NCBI GenBank assembly: GCA_009692275.1
Contig: SHZL01000128.1
Coordinates: forward strand, 1 to 7,744
Direction of reading: 5' to 3'
DNA length: 7,744 nt
From: Lysobacterales bacterium
GTDB taxonomy: Bacteria; Pseudomonadota; Gammaproteobacteria; Xanthomonadales; SZUA-36
Position numbers and translations under genes: made by a program. Every line of letters begins with the position of its first letter. Positions within the stretch are counted from its first letter, which is position 1. Below, piece by piece: positions 1 to 7,405 of the stretch. The notes beneath the pieces were generated by a model. That model made no database searches. It saw nothing but the letters and a program-made list of their open reading frames with translations, and had not been told where the DNA came from.

Positions 1-54
1 ATCGAACCACTGGCCAGGTCTGAATCGCTCAAGTGTTGCGTCAATGAACGCCAT
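1..54 (-). CDS. N-terminal fragment of a probable DUF58-family protein (runs off the window)
   Basis: Reading the minus strand from an ATG whose A is at position 54 gives 18 open codons to the window edge: MAFIDATLERFRPGQWFD. It starts 26 bases after the moxR stop on the same strand, where MoxR-type operons nearly always carry a DUF58 (von Willebrand A-like) gene. The arginine-rich stretch followed by W-F-D resembles the usual DUF58 N-terminus (an RxW-L-D-R-R-like segment), but 18 residues are too few for firm assignment. Upstream there is only a weak purine-rich ribosome site (GCGGTGG). Identity is mainly inferred from context; the open frame and start codon are seen directly. Confidence 0.45.
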   Translation of the reverse strand, partial: MAFIDATLERFRPGQWFD

Positions 55-80
55 GCTGCGCCACCGCAAAAGAAATCAAA

Positions 81-1037
<957 letters not shown>

Positions 1038-1094
1038 GGTTGGATTCCATTTTTGATTTATCCGTTCTTGAACGCATATCCCCAATCGTTGGCG

Positions 1095-1100
1095 AGTATA
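1095..1100 (-). promoter_or_regulatory. Possible -10 box for moxR
   Basis: On the minus strand 1100-1095 reads TATACT, five of six matches to the sigma70 -10 consensus. It would start transcription near 1088, about 50 bases before the moxR ATG. I find no good -35 hexamer at 16-18 bases, so this is a weak call. An activator or another sigma factor could compensate. Confidence 0.3.
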
Positions 1101-1106
1101 TCAAAC

Positions 1107-1135
1107 GTGCAGGGTGGTGCAGCGAATTGTGCAGC
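1107..1135 (+). repeat. Three short GTGCAG(G/C) direct repeats in the moxR/patatin divergent region
   Basis: GTGCAGG lies at 1107-1113, and GTGCAGC at 1117-1123 and 1129-1135, so copies start 10 and 12 bases apart, roughly one helical turn. The cluster is bounded by an inverted pair, CGTGC (1106-1110) and GCACG (1134-1138). It lies just upstream of the possible moxR -10 and upstream of the patatin promoter. The phasing suggests a regulator site, but repeats this short can occur by chance. Confidence 0.3.
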
Positions 1136-1151
1136 ACGCCCAAAGCCTCAT

Positions 1152-1180
1152 CTGAAATATGCTTCCAGTAGAGTTATATT
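1152..1180 (+). promoter_or_regulatory. Predicted sigma70-type promoter of the patatin gene
   Basis: A -35-like CTGAAA at 1152-1157 (four of six) is separated by 17 bases from TATATT at 1175-1180 (five of six). The predicted start point is near 1187, which coincides with the first possible ATG of the patatin gene. This matters for choosing the translation start. Confidence 0.5.
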
Positions 1181-1186
1181 GGGCAG

Positions 1187-2350
1187 ATGGTCAATCAGCC
1201 GGGCAGGATGAGCGAGCCGCAGAGCGCCAAAACAGCCCTGGTACTGCCCGGTGGCGGAGCGCGCGGGGCTTACCAGGCCGGGGTGCTGCAAGCCATCGCG
1301 GAAATTACGCCACCCGGGGTTAATCCATTCCCGGTGATATGCGGAGTTTCCGCCGGCGCAATCAATGCAGTGGTTCTGGCCAGCCATGCGCACGAATTTC
1401 ATGTGGGTGTAGATCGGCTGGTGCAGTTCTGGTCAAGCATGTTTTGTGGCCGCATCTATCGCACCGATGCGTGGTCTGTTCTGCGCACCGCTGCGCAATG
1501 GGCACTGTCAATCCCGCTCGGTGGAAAAGTAATACCCCATCCGAAATCGTTGCTGGACAACCGGCCCTTGCGGCGCTTTCTGCAGGATAGCCTGAAACTG
1601 CAGGGGATAGGGGAGGCCATCGCTGGTGGACATTTGCAGGGTGTCGCCATCACCGCATCCGGTTACACCAGCGCATCCGCCACGAGTTTCTTCCAGGCCG
1701 CCAGCGGGGTGCTGCCGTGGGAACGGGAACGGCGCCGGGGCCTGACGGTTACTCTGCAAGTCAATCACCTGCTGGCATCCGCTGCACTGCCGCTGATCTT
1801 CCCCGCAGAGCAAATCGGCGCGGAATATTTCGGGGATGGTGGCATGCGTATGCTAACTCCGCTAAGCCCGGCCATCCACCTCGGCGCGAACCGAATCATG
1901 GTGATTTCCACTCGCGATGAAAAACCTGACCCACCGCCTACGCACTCCGTGCCTTATCCATCGCTGGGTGAGATTGGCGGCTACCTGCTCGATACTATTT
2001 TCATGGATACACTGAACGCCGATCTCGACCGTTTGCGACGTATCAACCGGACGCTGGCGCTTGTTCCACCCGGGCACGTCACTGACTCGGCGCTGCAGAA
2101 AATCGACTCTCTGGTGGTTCGCCCCAGCCGGGATGTGCGCGATATCACCCAGGAACACATGGGCGATATTCCTCGTGCGGTGCGCCTGCTGTTGCACAGC
2201 CTGGGTGGATGGGGAAAGGACTGGCGCCTGGCGAGTTACTTGCTTTTCGAACCCGCTTATTGCCAGGAACTTATTGCCATGGGCTATAGCGACGGCATGG
2301 CCATGTGCGGTGAATTAAGTGAGTTCCTGGAGGTACCTAGGCGGCGTTGA
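1187..2350 (+). CDS. Patatin-like phospholipase family protein
   Basis: The protein has up to 387 residues and is predicted to be a serine lipid acyl hydrolase. The glycine-rich oxyanion-hole motif GGGARG is at 22-27, the nucleophile elbow GVSAG at 53-57 (Ser55), and the catalytic aspartate in GDGG at Asp217, so the Ser-Asp dyad is intact. There is no obvious signal peptide or membrane segment at the N-terminus, which suggests a cytoplasmic or peripheral-membrane enzyme rather than a PlpD-like exported one. A C-terminal stretch (about 350-370, Y-L-L-F-E-P then I-A-M-G-Y-S-D) resembles bacterial relatives. Two starts are possible: ATG 1187 or ATG 1208 (MSEPQ, 380 residues). Neither has a well-spaced Shine-Dalgarno site, and the predicted promoter would make the first one leaderless. 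The 3' end overlaps convergent fadE by 14 bp. The substrate (phospholipid, lysolipid or storage lipid) cannot be read from sequence. Confidence 0.92.
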   Translation: MVNQPGRMSEPQSAKTALVLPGGGARGAYQAGVLQAIAEITPPGVNPFPVICGVSAGAINAVVLASHAHEFHVGVDRLVQFWSSMFCGRIYRTDAWSVLRTAAQWALSIPLGGKVIPHPKSLLDNRPLRRFLQDSLKLQGIGEAIAGGHLQGVAITASGYTSASATSFFQAASGVLPWERERRRGLTVTLQVNHLLASAALPLIFPAEQIGAEYFGDGGMRMLTPLSPAIHLGANRIMVISTRDEKPDPPPTHSVPYPSLGEIGGYLLDTIFMDTLNADLDRLRRINRTLALVPPGHVTDSALQKIDSLVVRPSRDVRDITQEHMGDIPRAVRLLLHSLGGWGKDWRLASYLLFEPAYCQELIAMGYSDGMAMCGELSEFLEVPRRR

Positions 2351-4799
2351 CCTCTGTGTGCAGTACCTTCTGCGCGCGGTGTTCCGTGTCGCTGCGCGGA
2401 AAGTCATCCACTGCGGTGGCAGCGCGACCGGCCTCCTGTGCGAGGCGCACGAGGGTTGCCTGTTCTTCCGTAACCACGCCACTTTCCACTGCGCGTTTTA
2501 CCAGCCGTTTGTAGTTGTCCCAGGTGACGTGTTCCTTGAGCGCATTGCGTACAGCGTTTTCAGCATTGGCCGAAGTCAGCAGCAGGTGAAACGCGGAATG
2601 GATTTTGCCCGCAGCATCATCGCCATCTGAAATGTATACGCCCGACACGAGCCGGTCGCGACTTTCATTCTCAGACAGCAACAAACGCGCAACCGACTTG
2701 CCGACCGAGTCTGAAGGCGGACTGTAGGGCATGCCGAGTGGAAACACGATCCATTTGATCAGTGTTCCAACACCGGGCAGGGGGAAATTACCGAGTACGC
2801 CTCGCAGGCTTTCCTGAATCGTGTGCAAGCTGTCGTCCATCGCCCACTGCACCATGGGCAAATCACCTTCGGGGCGGCCGTCATCTTCAAAGCGCTTCAG
2901 GACTGCGGTGGCAAGATACAAATGGCCGAGGGCATCGGCGAGGCGCCCGGATAGTTTCTCCTTGGATTTGAACTTGCCGCCCAGCGTGACCAGCACCAGG
3001 TCGGCCGACAGGCTGAACACTGCACACATGCGCGTAACCTGGCGGAAATAGGTAGCGGTAGGCCCTCCCACCGGGGCACGGGTTGCCAGTCCGCCGGTCA
3101 CTGCCAACATGAAAGCACGCACAAGGTTGCTGATGACCAGCCCGATATGGGCAAACAGTGCCTTGTCAAAGGCCTTGCGCCCGCCTGGCTTTGGATCCCT
3201 GGCGGCTTCCATTTCTTTGAGCAACCAGGGGTGTGCGCGAATAGCGCCCTGGCCAAAAATGATCAGGGAGCGTGTGAGTATGTTTGCGCCTTCCACGGTG
3301 ATCGAAACCGGAATGGCCTGGTAGGCCTGGGCAAGGTAATTGGATGGGCCGGTTATGACGGCTTTGCCTGCATGTATGTCCATGGCATCGTTCAGGCATT
3401 GCCGGTTAGCTTCGGTCAGTTGGTACTTAAGTATTGCCGACAGGACAGCCGGCCTGTGACCCTGGTCAAGGGCTACCAGCGTGAGGTTCCGGGCGGCATC
3501 CATCCGGTAGGTGCGCCCCGCTATCCTTGCGAGCGGTTCTTCAATACCTTCGAAGTGGCCGATGGGAACATGAAACTGGCGGCGAATGTAGGCGTACGCA
3601 CCGGACATCAATGCGGCCATTTTCCCTCCCGCAACTCCTATTGCGGGCAAGGAAATCGCACGACCGGCAGCCAGGCATTGCATGAGCATGCGCCAGCCCT
3701 GGCCGATCCGCTCCCTGCCTCCGATCACCCAGTCAATGGGAATGAACACATCCCGGCCACGTGTGGGACCATTCATGAACACAGCACCAACCGGCCTGTG
3801 CCGGGTTCCGATTTCGATGCCTGCCGTGTCTGCAGGAATCAGTGCACAAGTGATGCCCAGATCTTCCTGTTCACCCAGCAGGTGCTCAGGGTCAAGCGTT
3901 TTGAAAGCCAGCCCCAGCAATGTCGCTACTGGCGCCAGCGTTATGTAGCGCTTGTCCCAGTTCAGCTTCAGGCCCAGCACTTCTTTGCCACGAAACATGG
4001 CTTTGCAGACAACGCCGGTGTCGGTCATGCTGGCCGCGTCGGAACCCGCGACAGGTGATGTCAGCGCAAAGCATGGAATTTCCTCACCGCTGGCCAGGCG
4101 CGGCAAATAGTATTTTTTTTGCTCATCGGTGCCGTAGTGAAGCAGCAACTCGCCCGGACCCAGCGAGTTCGGAACCATTACCGTAACTGCGGCGGTCAGG
4201 CTGCGACTGGCGAGTTTCATGACCACTGCAGAATTCGCCTGTGCCGAAAAACCCAGCCCGCCATACGCTTCCGGGATGATCATGCTCATCATGCGGTGCT
4301 CGCGGATGAACTGCCAGGCGTCCTGCGGCAGGTCATGATACTCATCGCAGATCGCCCATTCATCCAGCCGGTGGCAAAACTCCTCCACGGGTCCATCGAG
4401 AAATGCCTGCTCCCGCGGGCTGAGAGCAGGCGCAGGATTCCGCAGTAACGATCGCCACCGGGGGCGGCCGGAAAACAGTTCCGCGTCCCACCATACTGTT
4501 CCGGCATCAAGGGCTTCCTGCTCCGTTTCAGAAACCACGGGCATGACCTTTCGAAACCATCCATACAGCCGGTCACTGATCAGCAGGCGCCGCAGTGGCT
4601 TGATGGAAAAGCCAATGAAGGTTACGGCTATGATCCCGTTGGCAAAGCGAAACCAACTGGAAACGTAGAACAGATGGCGGAACTCGGTCCAGGCGACGGT
4701 CAGGCTGACCATGATGGCCATGGCAACCAGCAGGGGCACCCTGTTGTAGGCCAGTAACAGCAGCGTGAAGATCAGCACCGAAAAATACAGTAATTCCAT
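2337..4799 (-). CDS. fadE: Acyl-CoA dehydrogenase, FadE type
   Basis: The 820-residue product matches the E. coli FadE class (about 814 residues). It catalyses the FAD-dependent first step of fatty acid beta-oxidation, acyl-CoA to trans-2-enoyl-CoA. Residues 3-37 are strongly hydrophobic and 55-66 form a second nonpolar stretch, fitting a membrane-attached enzyme. The acyl-CoA dehydrogenase fold covers about 125-515: the flavin/substrate region includes FALTSPVAGSDA (244-255), and TVEGANILTRS (501-511) carries the expected catalytic base Glu503, followed by the FGQGAIRAHPW signature. The region from about 520 to the end matches the FadE-specific C-terminal domain (DUF1974), ending with the VDDF motif near 797-800. 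The ATG at 4799 is supported by GAGAGG seven bases upstream. No frameshift or missing catalytic residue is seen. The gene has its own promoter region, shared divergently with ndk. Confidence 0.96.
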   Translation of the reverse strand: MELLYFSVLIFTLLLLAYNRVPLLVAMAIMVSLTVAWTEFRHLFYVSSWFRFANGIIAVTFIGFSIKPLRRLLISDRLYGWFRKVMPVVSETEQEALDAGTVWWDAELFSGRPRWRSLLRNPAPALSPREQAFLDGPVEEFCHRLDEWAICDEYHDLPQDAWQFIREHRMMSMIIPEAYGGLGFSAQANSAVVMKLASRSLTAAVTVMVPNSLGPGELLLHYGTDEQKKYYLPRLASGEEIPCFALTSPVAGSDAASMTDTGVVCKAMFRGKEVLGLKLNWDKRYITLAPVATLLGLAFKTLDPEHLLGEQEDLGITCALIPADTAGIEIGTRHRPVGAVFMNGPTRGRDVFIPIDWVIGGRERIGQGWRMLMQCLAAGRAISLPAIGVAGGKMAALMSGAYAYIRRQFHVPIGHFEGIEEPLARIAGRTYRMDAARNLTLVALDQGHRPAVLSAILKYQLTEANRQCLNDAMDIHAGKAVITGPSNYLAQAYQAIPVSITVEGANILTRSLIIFGQGAIRAHPWLLKEMEAARDPKPGGRKAFDKALFAHIGLVISNLVRAFMLAVTGGLATRAPVGGPTATYFRQVTRMCAVFSLSADLVLVTLGGKFKSKEKLSGRLADALGHLYLATAVLKRFEDDGRPEGDLPMVQWAMDDSLHTIQESLRGVLGNFPLPGVGTLIKWIVFPLGMPYSPPSDSVGKSVARLLLSENESRDRLVSGVYISDGDDAAGKIHSAFHLLLTSANAENAVRNALKEHVTWDNYKRLVKRAVESGVVTEEQATLVRLAQEAGRAATAVDDFPRSDTEHRAQKVLHTEVNAA

Positions 4800-4806
4800 G
4801 TATCAG

Positions 4807-4812
4807 CCTCTC
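4807..4812 (-). promoter_or_regulatory. Ribosome binding site of fadE
   Basis: Minus-strand GAGAGG is followed by seven bases and the ATG at 4799. It fixes the start of fadE at the membrane-segment-containing form. Confidence 0.75.
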
Positions 4813-4820
4813 GTGTAGCG

Positions 4821-4834
4821 AAACCGGCCGGTTT
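4821..4834. promoter_or_regulatory. Perfect 14-bp palindrome, candidate repressor operator for fadE
   Basis: AAACCGGCCGGTTT is a perfect inverted repeat, read with its flanks as GAAAC-N6-GTTTG. Fatty-acid-responsive TetR-family regulators of gammaproteobacteria such as PsrA bind GAAAC/GTTTC-type half-sites, though their usual spacer is shorter (two to four bases as I recall). The palindrome lies 3-16 bases downstream of the predicted fadE start point, a typical repressor position. The palindrome is seen directly; the regulator is inference. Confidence 0.5.
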
Positions 4835-4843
4835 GTAGTGGTT

Positions 4844-4873
4844 ATTATGGGCCAAGTTCCGGGTGGGAGTCCG
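4844..4873 (-). promoter_or_regulatory. Predicted fadE promoter
   Basis: On the minus strand the -10 box CATAAT (4849-4844) matches five of six consensus bases. A poor -35, CGGACT (4873-4868), lies 18 bases upstream. Transcription would begin near 4837, just ahead of the 14-bp palindrome. The weak -35 makes this tentative. Confidence 0.4.
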
Positions 4874-4954
4874 GAGTTTTGGCGGGGATGCCCCATGGCC
4901 CCTCACGGCAGACGGACATGATAGGTTTGCGTTCTTTCGAGGGTCAAGGATTAG

Positions 4955-4964
4955 TCACGCGTGA
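4955..4964. repeat. 10-bp palindrome TCACGCGTGA
   Basis: A perfect 10-bp inverted repeat in the middle of the fadE/ndk divergent region, about 50 bases upstream of the predicted ndk -10. It could be a binding site for a dimeric regulator; no family is recognised and chance is possible. Confidence 0.3.
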
Positions 4965-4971
4965 TTGCACC

Positions 4972-4991
4972 TTTACGGACATGCCCGTAAA
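4972..4991. promoter_or_regulatory. 20-bp dyad TTTACGG-N6-CCGTAAA, candidate operator
   Basis: Two perfect 7-base half-sites (4972-4978 and 4985-4991) flank a 6-base spacer. The dyad ends one base before the predicted ndk -35 region (4993). No T-run follows it, and there is no upstream plus-strand gene for it to end, so a terminator is unlikely. A dimeric regulator acting on ndk or fadE is the better reading. I cannot assign it to a known regulator. Confidence 0.4.
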
Positions 4992-4992
4992 A

Positions 4993-5021
4993 TTCCCCGG
5001 GTTTAGCCGAGGGTGTATACT
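4993..5021 (+). promoter_or_regulatory. Predicted ndk promoter
   Basis: TATACT at 5016-5021 matches five of six -10 bases; a weak -35 (TTCCCC, 4993-4998) lies 17 bases upstream. The start point would be near 5028, giving a leader of about 51 bases. An alternative -10, TACAAT at 5053-5058, has a poorer -35. This promoter probably drives the whole ndk-rlmN-pilF-rodZ run, since no terminator is visible between those genes. Confidence 0.45.
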
Positions 5022-5065
5022 GTCGGCGATGCAAATGCGATTAACCCATAAATACAATTATTTAC

Positions 5066-5071
5066 GAGGAG
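5066..5071 (+). promoter_or_regulatory. Ribosome binding site fixing the GTG start of ndk
   Basis: GAGGAG is a strong Shine-Dalgarno match placed seven bases before the GTG at 5079. It supports the non-ATG start that gives the family-typical MPVERTLSIIKPDA N-terminus. Confidence 0.8.
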
Positions 5072-5078
5072 TTGTTAA

Positions 5079-5504
5079 GTGCCTGTCGAGAGAACCCTTT
5101 CAATCATTAAGCCCGACGCAGTAGCCAAGGGCGTGATTGGAGAAATAGTTAGCCGATTTGAGCAGGCGGGATTGAAAATCATAGCCGCACACATGAAGCA
5201 GTTGTCCAGGGCGCAGGCGCAGGAATTTTACGCCGTGCACAAAGCACGTCCATTTTTCTCCGCGCTGGTTGATTTCATGACCTCCGGACCGGTAATGATC
5301 CAGGTACTGGAAGGTGAAAATGCCATTTTCCGTAACCGGGAATTAATGGGCGCAACCAACCCGGCCGAAGCCGCTCCCGGAACCATTCGCGCAGACTTCG
5401 CCGAAAGCATTGATGCCAATGCCGTGCATGGTTCCGATGCAGCGGAAACAGCGCAGGTTGAAATTGCGTGCTTTTTTGGTCCAGACGAAATTTTTTCCCG
5501 CTGA
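5079..5504 (+). CDS. ndk: Nucleoside diphosphate kinase
   Basis: The 141-residue protein is the usual length for bacterial Ndk (E. coli 143). It moves the gamma-phosphate of ATP to other nucleoside diphosphates through a phosphohistidine, keeping cytoplasmic NTP and dNTP pools balanced. The active-site signature NAVHGSD places the phosphorylated histidine at His117. The nucleotide-binding Lys11 lies in SIIKPDA, and conserved RPFF, GPV and ATNP segments follow in order. Translation begins at GTG with a strong GAGGAG site. Ndk is first in a run with rlmN, pilF and rodZ; the ndk-to-rlmN gap is only 24 bases without a terminator, so co-transcription is likely. No unusual residues are seen. Confidence 0.98.
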   Translation: MPVERTLSIIKPDAVAKGVIGEIVSRFEQAGLKIIAAHMKQLSRAQAQEFYAVHKARPFFSALVDFMTSGPVMIQVLEGENAIFRNRELMGATNPAEAAPGTIRADFAESIDANAVHGSDAAETAQVEIACFFGPDEIFSR

Positions 5505-5528
5505 GCCGGTAAAGTTCCAAACACTCAC

Positions 5529-6653
5529 ATGCCTGGAAACGCGACCCGCATAAATCTCATGGATCTGGACCTGGTCCGCATGCAGGAGTTCTTCGTTTCC
5601 ATAGGCGAAAAGCCCTTTCGGGCAGAGCAATTGCTGAAATGGATTTACCATGCCCGGATTAGGGACTTCGCGCAGATGACCAACCTCAGCGTGCAATTGC
5701 GTCGGCGCCTGCCAGAACTGGCAGTCATCGAACCACCAGAAATATTACGGGAACAAACATCGACGGATGGAACCGTTAAGTGGCTCATGGGATCCGGCAC
5801 GGGTAATGCAATCGAGACTGTGTTCATTCCGGAAATCAAGCGGGGAACTCTGTGTATTTCCTCACAGGTAGGTTGCGCCCTGAACTGTTCTTTCTGTTCG
5901 ACCGGTGCCCAGGGGTTCAGCCGCAATTTGTCTGCCAGCGAAATCATCGGCCAGGTGTGGCAGGCAGCCGAGTCATTGGGGCACGAACGCAATGGTACGC
6001 GGCGCATCACCAACGTGGTCTTCATGGGCATGGGCGAGCCTTTGCTGAATTTTGATGCGGTGCTGCCGGCACTTTCCCTGTTGCGCGATGACCTTGGGTT
6101 TGGCCTCGCAGCCAAGCGGGTGACCGTTTCAACCGCCGGCCTGGTGCCCGGCATAGACCGTTTGCGTGATTCGATAGACGTTGCCCTGGCCGTGTCTCTG
6201 CATGCGCCGGTTGATGATTTGCGCGAAACCCTGGTTCCGCTCAACCGCAAGTATCCGATCCAGGAATTGATGGCGGCGTGTTCGCGTTACGCGGCTGGCA
6301 AGCACAAGCGCAGCGTGACGTTTGAATACACCCTGATTGACGGAGTGAATGACCAGCCGGAGCAAGCGCAAAAACTGGTGAAGTTGCTGCGCAAGTTGCC
6401 CAGCAAACTGAACCTGATCCCCTTCAATCCATTTCCCGGCACACAGTACCGCTGTTCCCCGCAGTGGAAAATTCGGGAATTCCAGGAAATTGTCATGGCA
6501 GGTGGTTTGATTGCGACTGTTCGAAAAACACGCGGAGACGACATCGATGCAGCATGCGGACAACTGGTTGGCAAGTTCCAGGACCGCACGCGCCGTAGCG
6601 AACGCCTGGGACAACTCAATTCATCATTACAGGAGCACAACCTGGTGCCATGA
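5529..6653 (+). CDS. rlmN: Dual-specificity 23S rRNA A2503 / tRNA A37 C2-methyltransferase
   Basis: This 374-residue radical SAM enzyme methylates C2 of adenosine 2503 in 23S rRNA and A37 in some tRNAs, supporting translational accuracy. The [4Fe-4S]-binding CX3CX2C motif is Cys116, Cys120 and Cys123. The SAM-binding GMGEPLLN segment is at about 167-174. The methyl-carrying cysteine is Cys343, in the conserved RKTRGDDIDAACGQL segment. The N-terminal accessory domain (INLMDLDLVRM then GEKPFRAEQLLKWIY) aligns with E. coli RlmN from residue 8, supporting ATG 5529 over the internal ATG at 5559. The Shine-Dalgarno region is poor (GGTAAAG about 14 bases upstream), so translation may depend partly on ndk. 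Cfr, the resistance paralogue, is less likely given close resemblance to RlmN and the operon. The stop overlaps the pilF start (ATGA). Confidence 0.97.
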   Translation: MPGNATRINLMDLDLVRMQEFFVSIGEKPFRAEQLLKWIYHARIRDFAQMTNLSVQLRRRLPELAVIEPPEILREQTSTDGTVKWLMGSGTGNAIETVFIPEIKRGTLCISSQVGCALNCSFCSTGAQGFSRNLSASEIIGQVWQAAESLGHERNGTRRITNVVFMGMGEPLLNFDAVLPALSLLRDDLGFGLAAKRVTVSTAGLVPGIDRLRDSIDVALAVSLHAPVDDLRETLVPLNRKYPIQELMAACSRYAAGKHKRSVTFEYTLIDGVNDQPEQAQKLVKLLRKLPSKLNLIPFNPFPGTQYRCSPQWKIREFQEIVMAGGLIATVRKTRGDDIDAACGQLVGKFQDRTRRSERLGQLNSSLQEHNLVP

Positions 6654-7405
6654 ACAAGCTCGTAGGGACCTTGACTGCTTGCATGCTGCTGGTACAAGGA
6701 TGCAGTTCTTCATCAGCAAAAAAAGCCGACGAGCCTAGTGAGGCACGCCAGGCGGCGGAAACCAATACATCTTTGGGCCGCAGTTACATGGAACGTGGCC
6801 AGGATGAAATTGCGCTGGAAAAACTCAAGCGCGCCGTGGCCAACGACAAGACCTACGCGCCGGCTCACACCATGCTCGGTGTGCTGTATGAATCGCTCGG
6901 CATGAAAGAAGATGCAGGCAAGGAATATCGCCTTGCGGTCAATTATGACCCCAAGGATGGCGAGGTGAATAACAACTACGCTGCCTACCTGTGCAGCGTT
7001 GGTAAGGGGAAGGAAGCGCAGAAGTATTTTGAGGTGGCGTTCAAGGCCCCCTTTTATTCCACGCCTCAGGTTGCTTATGCCAATGCCGGATTGTGTGCCC
7101 TGGGCATGAATGAGCTGGACAAAGCTGAGACATATTTGCGACAATCTCTTGCATATAATGTGGAAATTTCCGCAGCGTTGTTGAGTCTGTCGAATTTGAA
7201 CTATCGCAACGGCGAGTATTTGAACGCACGTGCTTTCCTGCAGCGATACGAATCTACAGAGAAGGACACCGCGGAAAGCCTTATGCTGGGCTACCAGATC
7301 GAGAGAGCGCTGGGCGACCAGAAGGCGGCCATGGATTTCAAGAGGCAATTGCTGGAACAGTTTCCCGGTTCCGCAGAGGCCGCTCAGGCGAGAGACCAGA
7401 AGTGA
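6650..7405 (+). CDS. pilF: Type IV pilus biogenesis/stability lipoprotein with TPR repeats
   Basis: The 251-residue product matches PilF (also called PilW), the outer-membrane pilotin that helps the secretin PilQ assemble; P. aeruginosa PilF has 252 residues. A short signal peptide ends in the lipobox LVQGC with acylated Cys18. Serine at +2 (Ser19) fits sorting to the outer membrane. Tetratricopeptide repeats follow from about 39 to 240: roughly 39-72, 73-106, 107-128, 142-175, 176-208 and 210-240, with typical W/L-G-Y-A spacing patterns such as NNYAAYL. The ATG overlaps the rlmN stop by four bases. The nearest AGGAG (6631-6635) is 14 bases away, longer than ideal, so translation is probably coupled to rlmN. 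Its position between rlmN and rodZ is the one pilF has in pseudomonads. Other pilus genes are not in this window. Confidence 0.93.
   Translation: MNKLVGTLTACMLLVQGCSSSSAKKADEPSEARQAAETNTSLGRSYMERGQDEIALEKLKRAVANDKTYAPAHTMLGVLYESLGMKEDAGKEYRLAVNYDPKDGEVNNNYAAYLCSVGKGKEAQKYFEVAFKAPFYSTPQVAYANAGLCALGMNELDKAETYLRQSLAYNVEISAALLSLSNLNYRNGEYLNARAFLQRYESTEKDTAESLMLGYQIERALGDQKAAMDFKRQLLEQFPGSAEAAQARDQK

Larger units (their letters stand above)
4800..5078. other. Non-coding divergent regulatory region between fadE and ndk
   Basis: This 279-bp stretch separates the fadE and ndk start codons. It contains the predicted promoters of both genes, a 14-bp palindrome next to fadE, a 10-bp palindrome, and the TTTACGG/CCGTAAA dyad next to ndk. 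Its open frames are short, lack ribosome sites and resemble no known family, so I see no gene here. Confidence 0.7.

Noticed and set aside
1622..1629. GCTGGTGG, identical to the E. coli Chi sequence
   Set aside because: A single 8-base match inside the patatin coding sequence is expected by chance at this GC content, and the organism's own Chi sequence is unknown.
3147..4058. A 303-codon open frame on the plus strand
   Set aside because: It lies fully antisense to fadE, has no ribosome site, and its translation matches no known family. fadE in the opposite frame has full-length family matches.
4884..4894. GGGG-ATG-CCCC hairpin as a possible terminator
   Set aside because: The stem is only four base pairs and no T-run follows on either strand; no gene ends there.
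4879..5124. An 81-codon open frame crossing the fadE/ndk region
   Set aside because: It runs into ndk in another frame, lacks a ribosome site, has no recognisable domain, and covers the ndk promoter and leader.
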